64,000 nucleotides of DNA from Pantoea sp. 1.19 (GCF_001922585.1 NZ_MRBS01000001.1:496001-560000); one strand, 5' to 3'; positions 8,359-18,762 are shown, counted from the stretch's first letter. Notes: a model not told the origin generated them from the sequence alone. Numbers and translations are program-made.

Positions 8359-9030
8359 ATGTCAACCAGCAGTATGGAGAATGCGCAAATGATATTCGGC
8401 ACGCTGGCGGAGGTAGCCCGCTCCCTTGCCAATCCTCACCGACTGATGCTGCTGGAGCACATCGCTCAGGGCGAGCGGCCCGTTGAACGGCTGGCAGAGT
8501 TGTCGCAGTTATCGCTGGCGAACGCCTCTCAGCATCTGCAGCAGCTCAAGCGCGCCGGCCTGGTGCAAGCGCGTCGCGACGGCAAAAATGTGCTGTACCG
8601 ACTGGGGGACGGGCCGGTGCAGTCGCTCCTCGCCGCGCTACACCAGTACGTCGCCTTCCGACACGGTGAGATCAGTCAGTTCGTGAGTGAGAGCGTCAAC
8701 CGGCAAGCCGATCTTGAATCCGTATCCCGCGGGGAATTGCTGCAGCGCCTCAGCGAGGGGGATGTGACGCTGCTGGACGTGCGGCCCAGCGAAGAGTATC
8801 GCCTGGGGCATCTGCCCGGCGCGATTAACATCCCGGCAGAGGAGCTGGAGGACCGTTTGGCCGAGCTCACCCATCAGCAGGAGGTGATCGCTTACTGCCG
8901 CGGTCCCTGGTGCGTGCTGTCGCAGGAAGCCATGACTCTGCTGAAGCGCAAAGGGTATCGCGCCCGCTGTCTGGAAGACGGTTTTCCGCAGTGGAAAGCC
9001 GCCGGACTGCACGTAGAGGCCAGTGAGTAA
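8359..9030 (+). CDS. ArsR-type regulator fused to a rhodanese domain
   Basis: 223 residues. Residues about 8-100 form an ArsR winged helix (ANPHRLMLLEHIAQG, recognition segment LSLANASQHLQQLKRAGLVQARRDGKNVLYRL). Residues about 120-220 form a rhodanese domain (LLDVRPSEEYRLGHLPGAINIP) with active-site loop YCRGPWCVLS. The HTH half has no Cys, so it lacks the Cys pair of BigR-type persulfide sensors; any sulfur sensing must come through the rhodanese Cys. GGCGAAAC precedes the ATG. It is divergent from the DUF2938-like gene and convergent with the MFS gene, with a shared terminator between. It may regulate the adjacent exporter and NRPS locus through the shared ATTGAATGAT sites. Confidence 0.85.
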   Translation: MSTSSMENAQMIFGTLAEVARSLANPHRLMLLEHIAQGERPVERLAELSQLSLANASQHLQQLKRAGLVQARRDGKNVLYRLGDGPVQSLLAALHQYVAFRHGEISQFVSESVNRQADLESVSRGELLQRLSEGDVTLLDVRPSEEYRLGHLPGAINIPAEELEDRLAELTHQQEVIAYCRGPWCVLSQEAMTLLKRKGYRARCLEDGFPQWKAAGLHVEASE

Positions 9031-9037
9031 TTGCCAG

Positions 9038-9064
9038 CGGGCAGCCGTCCCGGCTGCCCGTTTA
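9038..9064. terminator. rho-independent terminator between convergent genes
   Basis: CGGGCAGCCG (9038-9047) pairs perfectly with CGGCTGCCCG (9051-9060) over a 3-nt loop, followed by TTT. It ends the ArsR-rhodanese transcript and sits just beyond the stop of the convergent MFS gene. Confidence 0.8.
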
Positions 9065-9068
9065 GCAA

Positions 9069-10490
9069 TCACTGACGGCGATAAATGCGCTTAGCGACCA
9101 GTGCCGCCGCCGCCGCGGCCAGTAGATAGACGACACCGGCCGCGTTAAATGCAAGAGTAAACCCCGCCAGGCTCTCCGTCTGCGTCGCGGCCAACGCCAT
9201 CAGCGCCGCCAGCCCCATCGTCGGGCCCAGCTCCATTGCCGTATTCATCACTCCGCCCGCCAGCCCGCCGCGGTGAAGAGGGACATGAGCCGTTGCCAGC
9301 ACGGCGCTACCTGAAAACACCAGCGAGGCGCCGGCCGGCAGGATAAACAGCCCCGGCAGCAGGTCCCAGCCATAGTGAGAGTGTGGCGTCAGGTGACCCA
9401 GCAGGAACAGGCCGACCGCGCCAATGACTAATCCACTGAGGGTTAACGTCAGCGCGTGGAAGCGGCCAATTAGCCAGTGTGCAGCGCGATTAACCACCAA
9501 TAACGCCACCGTATAAGGAATAAACGCCAGCGAGGTGGCCAGCGGGCTCCAGCCGCGAATCTGCTGCAGATACAGCGACAGCAAAAACGTGATCAGTCCC
9601 ATCCCGGCGGCGGCCAGCAGGATACCCACCAGGCCCGCGCCGCGCGTCAGGTCGAACAAAAAATCAACCGGTAATAATGGGTGCGCTACCCGGCATTCGT
9701 AAACGAAAAACAGCATCAGGCACAGCGTACCGGCCAGTACCGGCGCGTACACGACCGGTGCGGACCATGCCGCTTCGCCACTGGCAATCAGTCCAAAACT
9801 CAGCAGCATAATACCCAGCGTGGCCAGCAGGGCACCCGGTATATCAAGCGGCGCCGGAGCAGGTGATGTTTTCAAATCGCGCAGCGGTTTATGCACCATC
9901 CACAGCCCCAGCAGGGCAACCGCCACGGGGACGATGAACATCCAGCGCCATGATACCCAGGTGGTCAACATGCCGGATGAGAGAAACCCGACCGCGCCGC
10001 CCAGTACGGATACGCCGCCCCAGGTGGCCATCGCCCGCCCAAACGCCGCCGGATCCGGATAGAGCTGACGAAGAATCGCCATCAGGGCCGGTGCGATCAG
10101 CGCCGCGCCGACGCCCTGCAGCAGCCGTACCGCCACCAAAATGGCGTAGGAAGGAGCAAACAAACCGACCAGTGACGCACCGCCAAATAGCAGCGCACCG
10201 GCACGTAGCAGGCTTTTCCCGCCAAGACGATCGCTGAGACGACCGCCAAACAGCAGCAGTCCACTGAATGGCAAGCCGTAACCGGCGCTGATTAGCAGCA
10301 GTTCCGGCTGTGCCAAAGAAAACTCCTGTGCAATCGCCGGTAGCGGCACCCCGACCATGACGATAGTGAAGATAAGCGTTGCCTGCATGATGGCCAGCGC
10401 CAGAAAGAGGCCGGATCGATGCCGGCTCTGCTCCGGCGCACGGCTATCCGCTGCCAGCGATTCTGGCAGAACGACGTCAATTTTACTCAT
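9069..10490 (-). CDS. MFS efflux transporter (DHA2-like)
   Basis: 473-residue major facilitator with about 14 hydrophobic segments, the size and layout of DHA2 drug:H+ antiporters. Motif A is visible as GGRLSDRLGGKSLLRAG after TM2; motif C-like glycines occur in WGGVSVLGGAVGFLSSG. It is divergent from the NRPS operon across a 505-bp AT-rich region, the usual place for the exporter or self-resistance pump of a biosynthetic locus. The product it exports is unknown. It could instead be an unrelated multidrug pump controlled by the neighbouring ArsR protein. Confidence 0.82.
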   Translation of the reverse strand: MSKIDVVLPESLAADSRAPEQSRHRSGLFLALAIMQATLIFTIVMVGVPLPAIAQEFSLAQPELLLISAGYGLPFSGLLLFGGRLSDRLGGKSLLRAGALLFGGASLVGLFAPSYAILVAVRLLQGVGAALIAPALMAILRQLYPDPAAFGRAMATWGGVSVLGGAVGFLSSGMLTTWVSWRWMFIVPVAVALLGLWMVHKPLRDLKTSPAPAPLDIPGALLATLGIMLLSFGLIASGEAAWSAPVVYAPVLAGTLCLMLFFVYECRVAHPLLPVDFLFDLTRGAGLVGILLAAAGMGLITFLLSLYLQQIRGWSPLATSLAFIPYTVALLVVNRAAHWLIGRFHALTLTLSGLVIGAVGLFLLGHLTPHSHYGWDLLPGLFILPAGASLVFSGSAVLATAHVPLHRGGLAGGVMNTAMELGPTMGLAALMALAATQTESLAGFTLAFNAAGVVYLLAAAAAALVAKRIYRRQ

Positions 10491-10995
10491 GGCCCACTCC
10501 TGTTCGGTAAAAAATCAGTAACGATGACTGTTTAATACATCTACACGTATTTATTAAATCATTCAATATATAAATTGATTGAATGCGATCGCGAAGCCAT
10601 CGTCGGGTGTTTTTTGCACAGTCGGGGAGTTTGGATAAGTTAAATATTGCTAATGGTAATTTGGCGATGTTTATCAATTCAAGATGGGTTTACGCCCTGA
10701 CTTATGGGCTTTTCTTGTTTATATCAATTAAAACAGTCTGATAGTATATTTCAGTCGGTTAAGAATATTCTTAACTATATAATAATTTATTATATACATC
10801 AGTATTGCTTACTATTGACGGCGCTAAGGTGTGCGTCGTACATTATAACAATTCAGTAAAGCATTGAATGATTGATTGCTTTACTATTTATTTTTTTCAT
10901 TAAATATAAATTTTATTTATTCGCAGTGGTGACTCCCGCCCGGTCGGGCGGTCTGCCACTGCGCTCAATCTTGCTCGCATGATAAGGAGTGTGCA
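10491..10995. promoter_or_regulatory. AT-rich divergent control region of the MFS gene and NRPS operon
   Basis: No gene is seen. The segment is far more AT-rich than its flanks. ATTCAAT (10561-10567) and ATTGAAT (10578-10584) form a dyad with a 10-nt spacer. ATTGAATGAT occurs at 10863-10872 and, on the opposite strand, at 10558-10567, matching the site in front of the ArsR-rhodanese gene. AAGGAG (10984-10989) is the NRPS ribosome-binding site. The low GC is compatible with H-NS binding, which is only inferred. Confidence 0.5.
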
Positions 10996-13900
10996 GTGGA
11001 ACGTTTTCGCGATGCTGTCGCCAGTCTGGGATTACGGCTGAATCCCGGACAGATGATACCGAATACCGTTTTATTACCGGACAACCCGCGCGTACTGGTA
11101 AAACAGATCATGGCGGTTAATCAGTGCCGCTTGCCGGAACCGCTGGATAATCTCGCGGTGGATGAGCATGCTGCCGATGCGGTAACGGGATTTCCGCTCA
11201 CCGATATGCAATATGCCTACTTAATTGCCCGCAACGCGGCAATGCCTCTGGGCAGCATACCAGCGCAACATTATATCGAAATGGAGGTGTTCAAGACTGA
11301 TGAAACCCGACTGGCTGCTGCGTTAAACCAGGTTGTTCAGCTCCATCCGATGATGCGGGCTGAGCTGACGGACAATGCGCGCCAGCGTATTATCCAGCAT
11401 GTGCCTCCGGTACAGCTTGCCGTTGAGGATACGTGCGGGTTCAGCGAGGAGGCGCGCAGTGCCTATCTGCAGGCCACCCGCGACGCAATGCATGCCGCGC
11501 AGGCGCTGTCCGACAGTACGCTGCCCTTTCGCGTGCAGGCTACGCGCCTGCCGGAAGGCTGGTTAAGGCTGCATCTCTGCTTCGATTTGATGTTCTTCGA
11601 TCTGCTCAGCATTCAGCTGGTATTACGCGACTGGTGGACGTTTTACTGTTTACCACAGCGTGAAGCTAAACCGGTTCAGCTGTCTTTTCCCTCCTACATC
11701 AGTTTACAAGAGCGACTGCTGCTGACGCCTGAGGGCCAGCGGGATGTAACCTACTGGCGCAGCAAACTTGCCACCCTGTCGGGCCCGCCGGAATTACCGC
11801 TGCGCCAGGCTCCCGAACGTATTCATCAGCCGCGGATGCAGCGCATTGCGCGGACGGTACCCGCCGGGTTAGTGAACCAGTTGCGCGCGCGCGCGGGAGA
11901 CGTGGGGCTGACCCTGGAGACCCTTTTTCTGGGGGCTTTTACAGAAGTCCTGCAAAAATGGTCCCGCCGTGATGCTTTTTCACTGACCCTGACCCAGTTC
12001 AGCCGCCGTCCTTTCTCGCCGGATGTCAGCGCGCTGGTGGGGAATTTTTTACAACCACTGCTGCTGACCTGCGCGCCGGCGCCGCAGTCCACCCTGGTCG
12101 AACGCTGGATCGATCTGCAGACGGAACTGCTGTTAAACCGACTGCACAGTGCTTGCAACGGTATCCAGGTGCTGCGGGATAAAACCCGCCTTGATCAGGA
12201 TGGGCGGGCCTTTTCCTTGCCGGTCGTGTTCAGCAATACGCTGGATGCTGATTTGCGCAGCTGTCTGCCGGACACCGGCTGGGAAGGGACGGCCCGTATT
12301 GCCTGGTGTAGCAGTCAGACGCCAGGGGTATGGTTGGAAAACCAGCTTATGATCCTTAATGGTGAGCTGGTGATGAACTGGAATTACGTGGCCGATTTAT
12401 TCCCTGAGGGGATGATTGACGATCTGTTCCAGAGCGTCTGGCAATTACTTTACCGCTGCGCGGAAGAGCACGCCGTATGGCAAAGGGGTAGCGATACGGT
12501 GCCGCTGCCTGCTGCGCAGCAGCAACGGCGCGATCGGGCTAACGACACCGGGTGCGTCTTCCCGCAGCGGCTACTCCATCAGTCACTCTGGCAGGCCGCC
12601 CGGGCTAACCCGGATAAAGTGGCGGTCATCCAGGAAAATCAGCGGATTACGTTTGGGCAGCTGGCGGCGACGGCCTTGCAGTGGCAGGCACAGCTTGAGG
12701 CGCAGGTCAAAGTCCGGCCCGGTGACATCATTGCGGTGTCCCTGCCGCAGGGGCCGAGGATGCTGTCAGCAATACTGGCCGTTTTACTCGCCGGAGCGGC
12801 CTATGTGGTACTGGATCCGGCGCTGCCGGAAGAGAGGAAGCGTCGTCTGCTTGAGCGGACGGATGCCCGCGCCGTGCTGGGAGAAGCAGCGTTACCTCAT
12901 GCTTCATCGCCCTGGCTGTCCGTCGGGGAGATGCTAACACACCCCCAGGCCGCGCTCCCTGAGTGGCAACCGCGTCAGCAGGTAAGCGATCTGGCTTATG
13001 TGATCTTTACGTCGGGGTCGACCGGAGAACCCAAGGGGGTGATGATCAGCCATCAGAACGCCGTGAATACGCTGCTTGATATCAATCAGCGCTTTCAGGT
13101 TAGCGCCGAAGATCGCGTTTTCTCGGTTGCGCCCGCCGGATTCGATCTCTCGGTCTATGACTATTTTGGCGTGCTGGGCGCCGGCGGCAGTCTGGTGTTT
13201 GCCGCGGCGAATGCGCTGGCCGATCCGAAAGCCTGGGCCGATACCATTAAGCAGCAGAAAGTAACCCTCTGGAACTCCGTTCCAGCGCCGGTCAAAGCGC
13301 TGATTGAGCAGGGTGGAGAGGCGCTACAGGGCAGCGCGCTGCGGCTGATTCTGATGAGCGGCGACTGGATCCCCCCGTTGATTTGCCGGGCCAGATTCGG
13401 CAGCGTCTCCCGCGCGCGGCGATCATCAGCCTCGGGGGGGCTACTGAAGGCTCTATCTGGTCAATCATCTACCCGATTGGCGACATCGATCCTGGCTGGA
13501 CCAGTATCCCCTACGGCCATCCGCTCGCCAATCAGCGGTGTTACGTGCTCAATGAAGCTGGCGAAATCTGCCCGGACTGGACGACCGGAGAGATTTATCT
13601 GGCCGGTGCCGGCGTTGCGCAGGGCTACCTTGGCGATCCGCACCGCACTGCGCAGCGTTTCATCGACCATTCCCTGCGCGGCGAACGCCTGTATAAAACC
13701 GGGGATTTGGGGCGTTATCAGGCCAGCGGCGAGATAGAAATTCTGGGACGTGAAGATAACCAGGTCAAGATTAACGGCTACCGCATTGAGCTGGGCGAGG
13801 TTGAAGCGGCTCTGCTGCAGCATCCCAACGCGGGCCACGTGGTTATTCATACTTCAACCCATCCGAAAACCGGCCACAAGCAATTGGCAGCATGGATTGT

Positions 13901-14354
13901 GGATTCCGGAGAGGCCGGTCGGGATCGTGAAACTGAATACCGGCAGCTGGCGCAGCAATTATTGCCCGCTTATATGCTGCCCAACTGGTACACCTTTGTG
14001 GAACGTATTCCACTGACAGCCAATGGCAAAGTGGACAGAAATGCCTTGCCATCGGTCTGGAGCGCCTGCGGCGATGAGACTGCCCAGCCAGGCAGTGAAC
14101 GTGAGGCCTTTTTGCTGACCCTCTGGCAGGAAGAGATGGAGCACAGTGAGTTCAGCATCACCGACGGCTTTTTTGACATCGGCGGCGACTCCCTGCATGC
14201 GGTCAGCCTGCTCGCCACGCTGCGGGCGGCGTTCCAGGTCGATCCCTCCCGCGAGCAGGAGATGATAGAAAGCCTGTTTATGAATGCCTCCGTCCGGGAT
14301 TTTGCCCGCATTCTGGCTGACACGCCGCGCGTTTGCGCATCGGGAGTGGCCTGA
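10996..14354 (+). pseudogene. single-module NRPS, Cy-A(Cys)-PCP, frameshifted at a C6 tract
   Basis: Starts GTG behind AAGGAG. Residues about 70-480 form a heterocyclization domain: FDLMFFDLLSIQLVLRDW carries the DxxxxDxxS motif that replaces the condensation HHxxxDG. The adenylation domain follows (IFTSGSTGEPKG, FDLSVYDYFG, YKTGDLGRY, NGKVDRNAL). Aligning by eye to GrsA, the pocket reads D-L-Y-N-L-S-L-I-W-K, the known cysteine code. A carrier domain (FFDIGGDSLHAVSL) ends the protein; there is no thioesterase or epimerase. The frame breaks at C6 (13371-13376): upstream ends LMSGDWIP, downstream resumes LPGQIRQRLPRAAIISLGGATEGS. Two fewer C, or one more, rejoins them. As printed no full adenylation domain is made; a sequencing error is possible. 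Confidence 0.86.
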
Positions 14355-15970
14355 TGACCGCTTATCGTGAGCACTATGATTTTATTGTGGTTGGCGGCGG
14401 AACCGCGGGCTGCGTCATGGCCTCGCGCCTGTCAGCGAACGAACATGCCACGGTCCTGTTAATTGAATCCGGTGAAGACTCGCAGGCGCGTGAGGCCCAA
14501 AGCCCGCTGAACGATGCCTCACGCCTGGTTCTGGAACACTACAACTGGTCATACGAAGCGAACGTCCACGGCGGCGATCGCTTCGCCCCGGCCATTGGGG
14601 AACAGGAAGCCCCCCTGATACCGGGAAGCCGCCGCAAGCCGTTTGCTTACCGACTCGGGAAGGTGTTGGGAGGATCCTCAGCCATTAATGGCGCGGTGGC
14701 ACTGCGCGGTTTTCCCGGCGACTTTGCCTGCTGGGCGGCGGCAGGTGCTCCGCGCTGGGACTGGCCTGCGGTACTTCCCTGGTACAAAATGCTGGAAAAT
14801 GACCGCGATTGCGGTGACAGCGCGCTGCACGGCGGGAGTGGACCGCTGACGATACGCCGCCCCGCTGACGCGGACATTTTGCCGGTAGAGCGGGCGTTCG
14901 CCACCGCCTGCCAGGCGCAGGGCACGCCCTGGGTGACGGATTTTAATGCGGGTGAACAGCCGGCAGTAGGAGCGGTTCCGGCCAATGTATTAGGCGGTAG
15001 CGAACGCTACGATTTCTGCCGTGCCTATCTGATGCCAACCCGTGGGCGGAAGAACTTAGATGTCATCACCCGGGCTACCGCGGAGCGCGTGCTGTTCCAT
15101 GGGCAGCGCGCCAGCGGCATCGAAATACGCTGTGCAGGGAAACATCACCTTTTCCGCGGGACCCAGCTGGTGCTCTGTGCTGGAGCGGTCGGTTCGCCGG
15201 CGCTGCTGCAGCGCTCCGGCGTAGGCGATGCGCGCCTGCTGCAGCGGCATGCCATTCCGGTGCAGGCGGATAATCCTGCTATTGGCAATCATCTCTCCGA
15301 TCATGCGTCAGTGGTGCTGTGGGCGCTACCGCGTGCTGAAAATAGTCGGGTCAAGACGCCCTGGCGGCAAACGGCCGCCCGACTGGCCAGCGGCGTGGAC
15401 CACCAGGTCGATGTACAGCTGGGATTAATGAATAACATCGCCAGTGACACCGTACCGGGATTCCTTAACCGGACCGCCTATCCTTCGCTGGTGGGCGCCT
15501 CGGTGATGCTTATGCGACCGCAGGCGCGCGGGCGGGTCTTTATCCGCTCTCGTCACAGTAGCGATCTGCCAGCGATTGATTTGCCTCTGACCCGCCATCC
15601 GGAAGATATCCGGCGGCTGGCGGGCGGCGTGCGTAAAATGTGGCAGCTGCTACAGCATCCCGAACTCCACGCCTGTCTGGATGGCATCCAGTTTTGGAAC
15701 GCCGGCATGATCGACAATGACGACGTGTTGCACAACGCGGTGAAAAATCTGGTCAGTCCCGGCTGGCACGCGTGCGGCACGGTGAGAATGGGCTCGGCGG
15801 GCACCGCGGATATTGCAGCGGATGAGCACGGGCGCGTGCTCGGTGTCTCGCACCTCACCGTGGCCGATGCCTCACTGTTTCCCTGCATTCCTTCTATGCC
15901 CACCAATCTGACTACGGCGATGGTCGCCGAGCGGCTGGCCGCCGATCTGCTCAAGGAGTATCGATTGTGA
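14354..15970 (+). CDS. GMC-family FAD-dependent oxidoreductase
   Basis: 538-residue GMC oxidoreductase. The N-terminal FAD motif is FIVVGGGTAGCVMASRL with IES ending beta-2. GMC signature 1 is around KVLGGSSAINGAVALRG. The C-terminal part has the catalytic His in WHACGTVRMGS and the partner Asn in SMPTNLTTAMVAERLA. The ATG overlaps the NRPS stop (TGATG), so it is translationally coupled to the NRPS. GMC enzymes oxidise alcohols, among other substrates; here it probably tailors a carrier-bound or released thiazoline-type product, but the reaction is not readable. Annotators often call such proteins choline dehydrogenase; the NRPS context argues against that. Confidence 0.88.
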   Translation: MTAYREHYDFIVVGGGTAGCVMASRLSANEHATVLLIESGEDSQAREAQSPLNDASRLVLEHYNWSYEANVHGGDRFAPAIGEQEAPLIPGSRRKPFAYRLGKVLGGSSAINGAVALRGFPGDFACWAAAGAPRWDWPAVLPWYKMLENDRDCGDSALHGGSGPLTIRRPADADILPVERAFATACQAQGTPWVTDFNAGEQPAVGAVPANVLGGSERYDFCRAYLMPTRGRKNLDVITRATAERVLFHGQRASGIEIRCAGKHHLFRGTQLVLCAGAVGSPALLQRSGVGDARLLQRHAIPVQADNPAIGNHLSDHASVVLWALPRAENSRVKTPWRQTAARLASGVDHQVDVQLGLMNNIASDTVPGFLNRTAYPSLVGASVMLMRPQARGRVFIRSRHSSDLPAIDLPLTRHPEDIRRLAGGVRKMWQLLQHPELHACLDGIQFWNAGMIDNDDVLHNAVKNLVSPGWHACGTVRMGSAGTADIAADEHGRVLGVSHLTVADASLFPCIPSMPTNLTTAMVAERLAADLLKEYRL

Positions 15971-16743
15971 AATCGCAACCATTACGTACTGTCTTTGCCT
16001 TCCCGCACGCCGGTGCGGGGGAAGGCGTCTACCGCCCCTGGGCGCGGCAGTTAGCTGGCGATCCCGGCCTGCGCTTCTGTCCCCTGGCTATTCCCGGGCG
16101 CGATTCGCTATCGCAGGAGAAGCCGCCAACGGATCTGATGACGCTGGTGTGGCGGCTGGCTGAACAAATAGACGGCCTGCTGACGTCGTCTGAACAGTCC
16201 GGCGGCGATTTTATTACGTTCGGCCACAGCTTTGGCGGTGTGATCAGTCTGCTGGTGACCGACGTGCTGGCCACGACGTTTCAGCGCCAGCCCAGCTTTT
16301 CAATTCTCTCGGGATCGGTTGCTCCGTCAATACAGACGGAAGACGATCGCCATCAGTGGTCCGATGCGCAAATCCTGGCGCGGATTCGGGAAGATAAAGG
16401 CACGCCGGAAGCCATTTTAAATGAAGCGGCGATGGCCCGCCGGCTGGTGACCGCGATGCGGACAGATTACCTGCTGCGGCAGCAGTTTTTACGCTATCGC
16501 CATCTGCAGGTCGCGCAACCGCTGGTGCTTATCTCGGCCCGTGAAGATGTGCACGTCCCACTCGCTGCCCAGTCTGCCTGGCAGCAGCACACCCGCGCGC
16601 TAACGGAGATAACTGAGATTCCCGGCGGCCACTTTGCCGTCTATCAACATCTCAATACCGTCAACGCGCTGTTCCACCGTGCCGGTCTGCGTAGCGGCCT
16701 CCCCCGAGCAGCAGAGACCGGGGAGGCGTGCCGCTATGTTTGA
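15967..16743 (+). CDS. type II thioesterase of the NRPS operon
   Basis: 258-residue alpha/beta hydrolase of the NRPS/PKS external thioesterase family. FAFPHAGAGEGVYRPWA is the typical start, the nucleophile elbow is FGHSFGGV, the Asp is in ISAREDVHVP and the His in IPGGHFAVYQH. The start GTG overlaps the previous stop (GTGA) and the end overlaps the dehydrogenase start by 8 nt. Such enzymes remove misprimed acyl groups from carrier domains. Because the NRPS has no internal thioesterase, this one might also release the product; that is an inference. Confidence 0.88.
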   Translation: MKSQPLRTVFAFPHAGAGEGVYRPWARQLAGDPGLRFCPLAIPGRDSLSQEKPPTDLMTLVWRLAEQIDGLLTSSEQSGGDFITFGHSFGGVISLLVTDVLATTFQRQPSFSILSGSVAPSIQTEDDRHQWSDAQILARIREDKGTPEAILNEAAMARRLVTAMRTDYLLRQQFLRYRHLQVAQPLVLISAREDVHVPLAAQSAWQQHTRALTEITEIPGGHFAVYQHLNTVNALFHRAGLRSGLPRAAETGEACRYV

Positions 16744-17863
16744 TTCACTGGAGGCATTTCGCCAGCACTGCCGGGCGTTTCTGGCCCGGGAAGCGGTCCC
16801 TTTTATTGCCGACTGGGAGCGTGATGGATGCGTCAGCCGCACGTTCTGGCTGCGGGCTGGGGAGGCAGGTTTGCTGGGACTGGGGGAAGACCCCCGCTGG
16901 GGCGGCGGGCAGCAGCCTGATTTTCACTACGCCGCCGTGCTGACTGACGAGCTGATCCGAGCGGACATGACCGCGCCCGTTGTGATTGCCCACAACGACG
17001 TGATTGCCAGCTATATCAGCCAGCTCGGCAGCGAAGAGCAAAAGCAGCGCTGGCTGCCGGGGCTGCTGCGCGGTGAGCTGATCGCCGCCATTGCCGTGAC
17101 GGAACCGCAGGGCGGCTCGGATGCGGCAGCGCTGACAACCGCGGCGGTCAGAGAAGGCGATCACTATGTGGTCAACGGACAGAAAGCCTTTATCACTAAT
17201 GGAGTACAGGCGGATCTGGTGCTGACCGCGGTGCGGACCTCCGCCGCGGATCGCGGACAGGGCATCAGTCTGCTGGTGATAGAACGCCATCATGATGGAT
17301 TTAGCCGCAGTGCGCCGCTGGAAAAACTGGGCTGGCATGCCAGCGATACCGCAAACCTGACGTTTCAACAGTGTCGCGTTCCCTGCGGTAATCTGCTGGG
17401 CAAAGAAAATCTGGGCAATCTCTATTTCATGGGGGGGATGCCGCGCGAGCGCCTGAGCATCGCGACGGTGGCGGTATCCACGGCAGAGCGTCTGCTGGCG
17501 CACACGCTGGAATACGTGAAACAGCGCCGCGCGTTTGGTCAGTCAGTGGGGTCCTTCCAGAGTAACCGTTTCCGCCTGGCCGAGTTGGATACCGAAGTCA
17601 AAATAGCCCGCATTTATCTCAATGACGCGATCGCGTCATTTAACGCGCGCGCGCTGAGCGTGACCGATGCGGCACGGGTCAAGCTGTGGACCACCGAGCT
17701 GCAGTGGAAAGTCGCCGATGCCTGTTTACAGCTTCACGGCGGCAGCGGCTATTTACGCCACGGCCTGGTCGGTAAGACTTGGGTAAACAGCCGGGTACAA
17801 ACCCTGTACGGCGGAACCAGCGAAGTCATGAAAGAATTGATCAGCAAATCCATGGGGCTTTAA
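16736..17863 (+). CDS. acyl-CoA dehydrogenase family flavoprotein
   Basis: 375-residue acyl-CoA dehydrogenase fold protein. Signatures: IAVTEPQGGSDAAAL (FAD/substrate motif), YVVNGQKAFITNG, QRRAFGQSVGSFQ, LQLHGGSGYL and the C-terminal TLYGGTSEVMKELISKS. Its Y-G-G-T lacks the Glu of medium-chain enzymes (YEGT), so any catalytic base must lie elsewhere, as in long-chain and isovaleryl types. GGGGAGG precedes the ATG at 16736; an earlier in-frame start at 16634 is inside the thioesterase gene and is rejected. In NRPS loci such enzymes desaturate carrier-bound amino-acyl groups; oxidation of a thiazoline or of its acyl partner are possible roles. Confidence 0.86.
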   Translation: MFDSLEAFRQHCRAFLAREAVPFIADWERDGCVSRTFWLRAGEAGLLGLGEDPRWGGGQQPDFHYAAVLTDELIRADMTAPVVIAHNDVIASYISQLGSEEQKQRWLPGLLRGELIAAIAVTEPQGGSDAAALTTAAVREGDHYVVNGQKAFITNGVQADLVLTAVRTSAADRGQGISLLVIERHHDGFSRSAPLEKLGWHASDTANLTFQQCRVPCGNLLGKENLGNLYFMGGMPRERLSIATVAVSTAERLLAHTLEYVKQRRAFGQSVGSFQSNRFRLAELDTEVKIARIYLNDAIASFNARALSVTDAARVKLWTTELQWKVADACLQLHGGSGYLRHGLVGKTWVNSRVQTLYGGTSEVMKELISKSMGL

Positions 17864-18744
17864 TGATGAAAGATACCGTGATTGACCATCCGGGCGAACA
17901 ACGGATGTCGTGTCAGATTACCGTTGCCAGCCAGGACGACTGGCGGGAAGTGGAAGCGATGGCGCGATCGGAGCGCTGGAATTTGGGCCAGGGCGATAGC
18001 CAGCGCTTTCAACAAACGGACAGTGAGGGCTTTTTTGTCCATCGCTGTAACGATCGCGTGGTGGCCTCCGTCTCCGTTGCCAATCTCGCCGACGACTACG
18101 CGCATTTAGGGCACTACATCGTGCATCCCGCTTTTCGCGGCCGCGGATGGGGACTGAAATTGTGGAGCCATGCGATCGATCATGCGGGAGCGCGCTGCAT
18201 CGGACTGGATGGCATGCCAGAGCAGGAAAAAAACTATGCCCGATGGGGGTTCAAAACCCATTACCACACCTGGCGCCTCTGTGGTAAGGCTTTTGCTTCC
18301 CCCCACAGCCCGCAGATTGCCCCCGTTGCGCCGTCAGACGATGCGGCCGTGGCCCGACTCGATGCCGAAAAAGTGGGCTATCGCCGTTCGGCGCTGCTTC
18401 GCGACTGGTTCAGCGGTGACGGGCGACTGGCGTTTTGCGTAAGGATCGCGGGGCAGGTGGTTGGGCTGGTGGCGCTGCGTCCCGCCGATGAGGGATATCG
18501 TCTGGGGCCACTTTACGCCGACGATCCGGCCATGGCAGAGGCACTGTTTACCGCTGCGCTTAACGCGCTGCCGGCCGGGACGGCGGTAACGCTCGACGTG
18601 CCTGAACAACAAACCGCTTTTTTACAGCGCCTGCAGCAGTGGGGGTTTACCTCGCTGTTTCACACCTGCCGAATGTATCGGGGCACACCGCCGGTCAGCG
18701 CACCGCAGGGAATTTGTGCCATCGCCTCGCTCGAACTGGGTTAA
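17863..18744 (+). CDS. tandem-domain GNAT N-acetyltransferase
   Basis: 293 residues with two GNAT-type halves. The first half has the acetyl-CoA loop VHPAFRGRGWGLKLW near residues 86-100. The second, beginning near residue 150, resembles the C-terminal domain of YitH-like acetyltransferases (VGYRRSALLRDWF, VVGLVALRP). ATGs at 17863 and 17866 are both possible; the first overlaps the dehydrogenase stop (TAATG), so it is coupled. It may acetylate the NRPS product or intermediate, either as tailoring or self-protection. The substrate is unknown. Confidence 0.8.
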   Translation: MMKDTVIDHPGEQRMSCQITVASQDDWREVEAMARSERWNLGQGDSQRFQQTDSEGFFVHRCNDRVVASVSVANLADDYAHLGHYIVHPAFRGRGWGLKLWSHAIDHAGARCIGLDGMPEQEKNYARWGFKTHYHTWRLCGKAFASPHSPQIAPVAPSDDAAVARLDAEKVGYRRSALLRDWFSGDGRLAFCVRIAGQVVGLVALRPADEGYRLGPLYADDPAMAEALFTAALNALPAGTAVTLDVPEQQTAFLQRLQQWGFTSLFHTCRMYRGTPPVSAPQGICAIASLELG

Positions 18745-18762
18745 CCATGAGGAATCAAGCCT

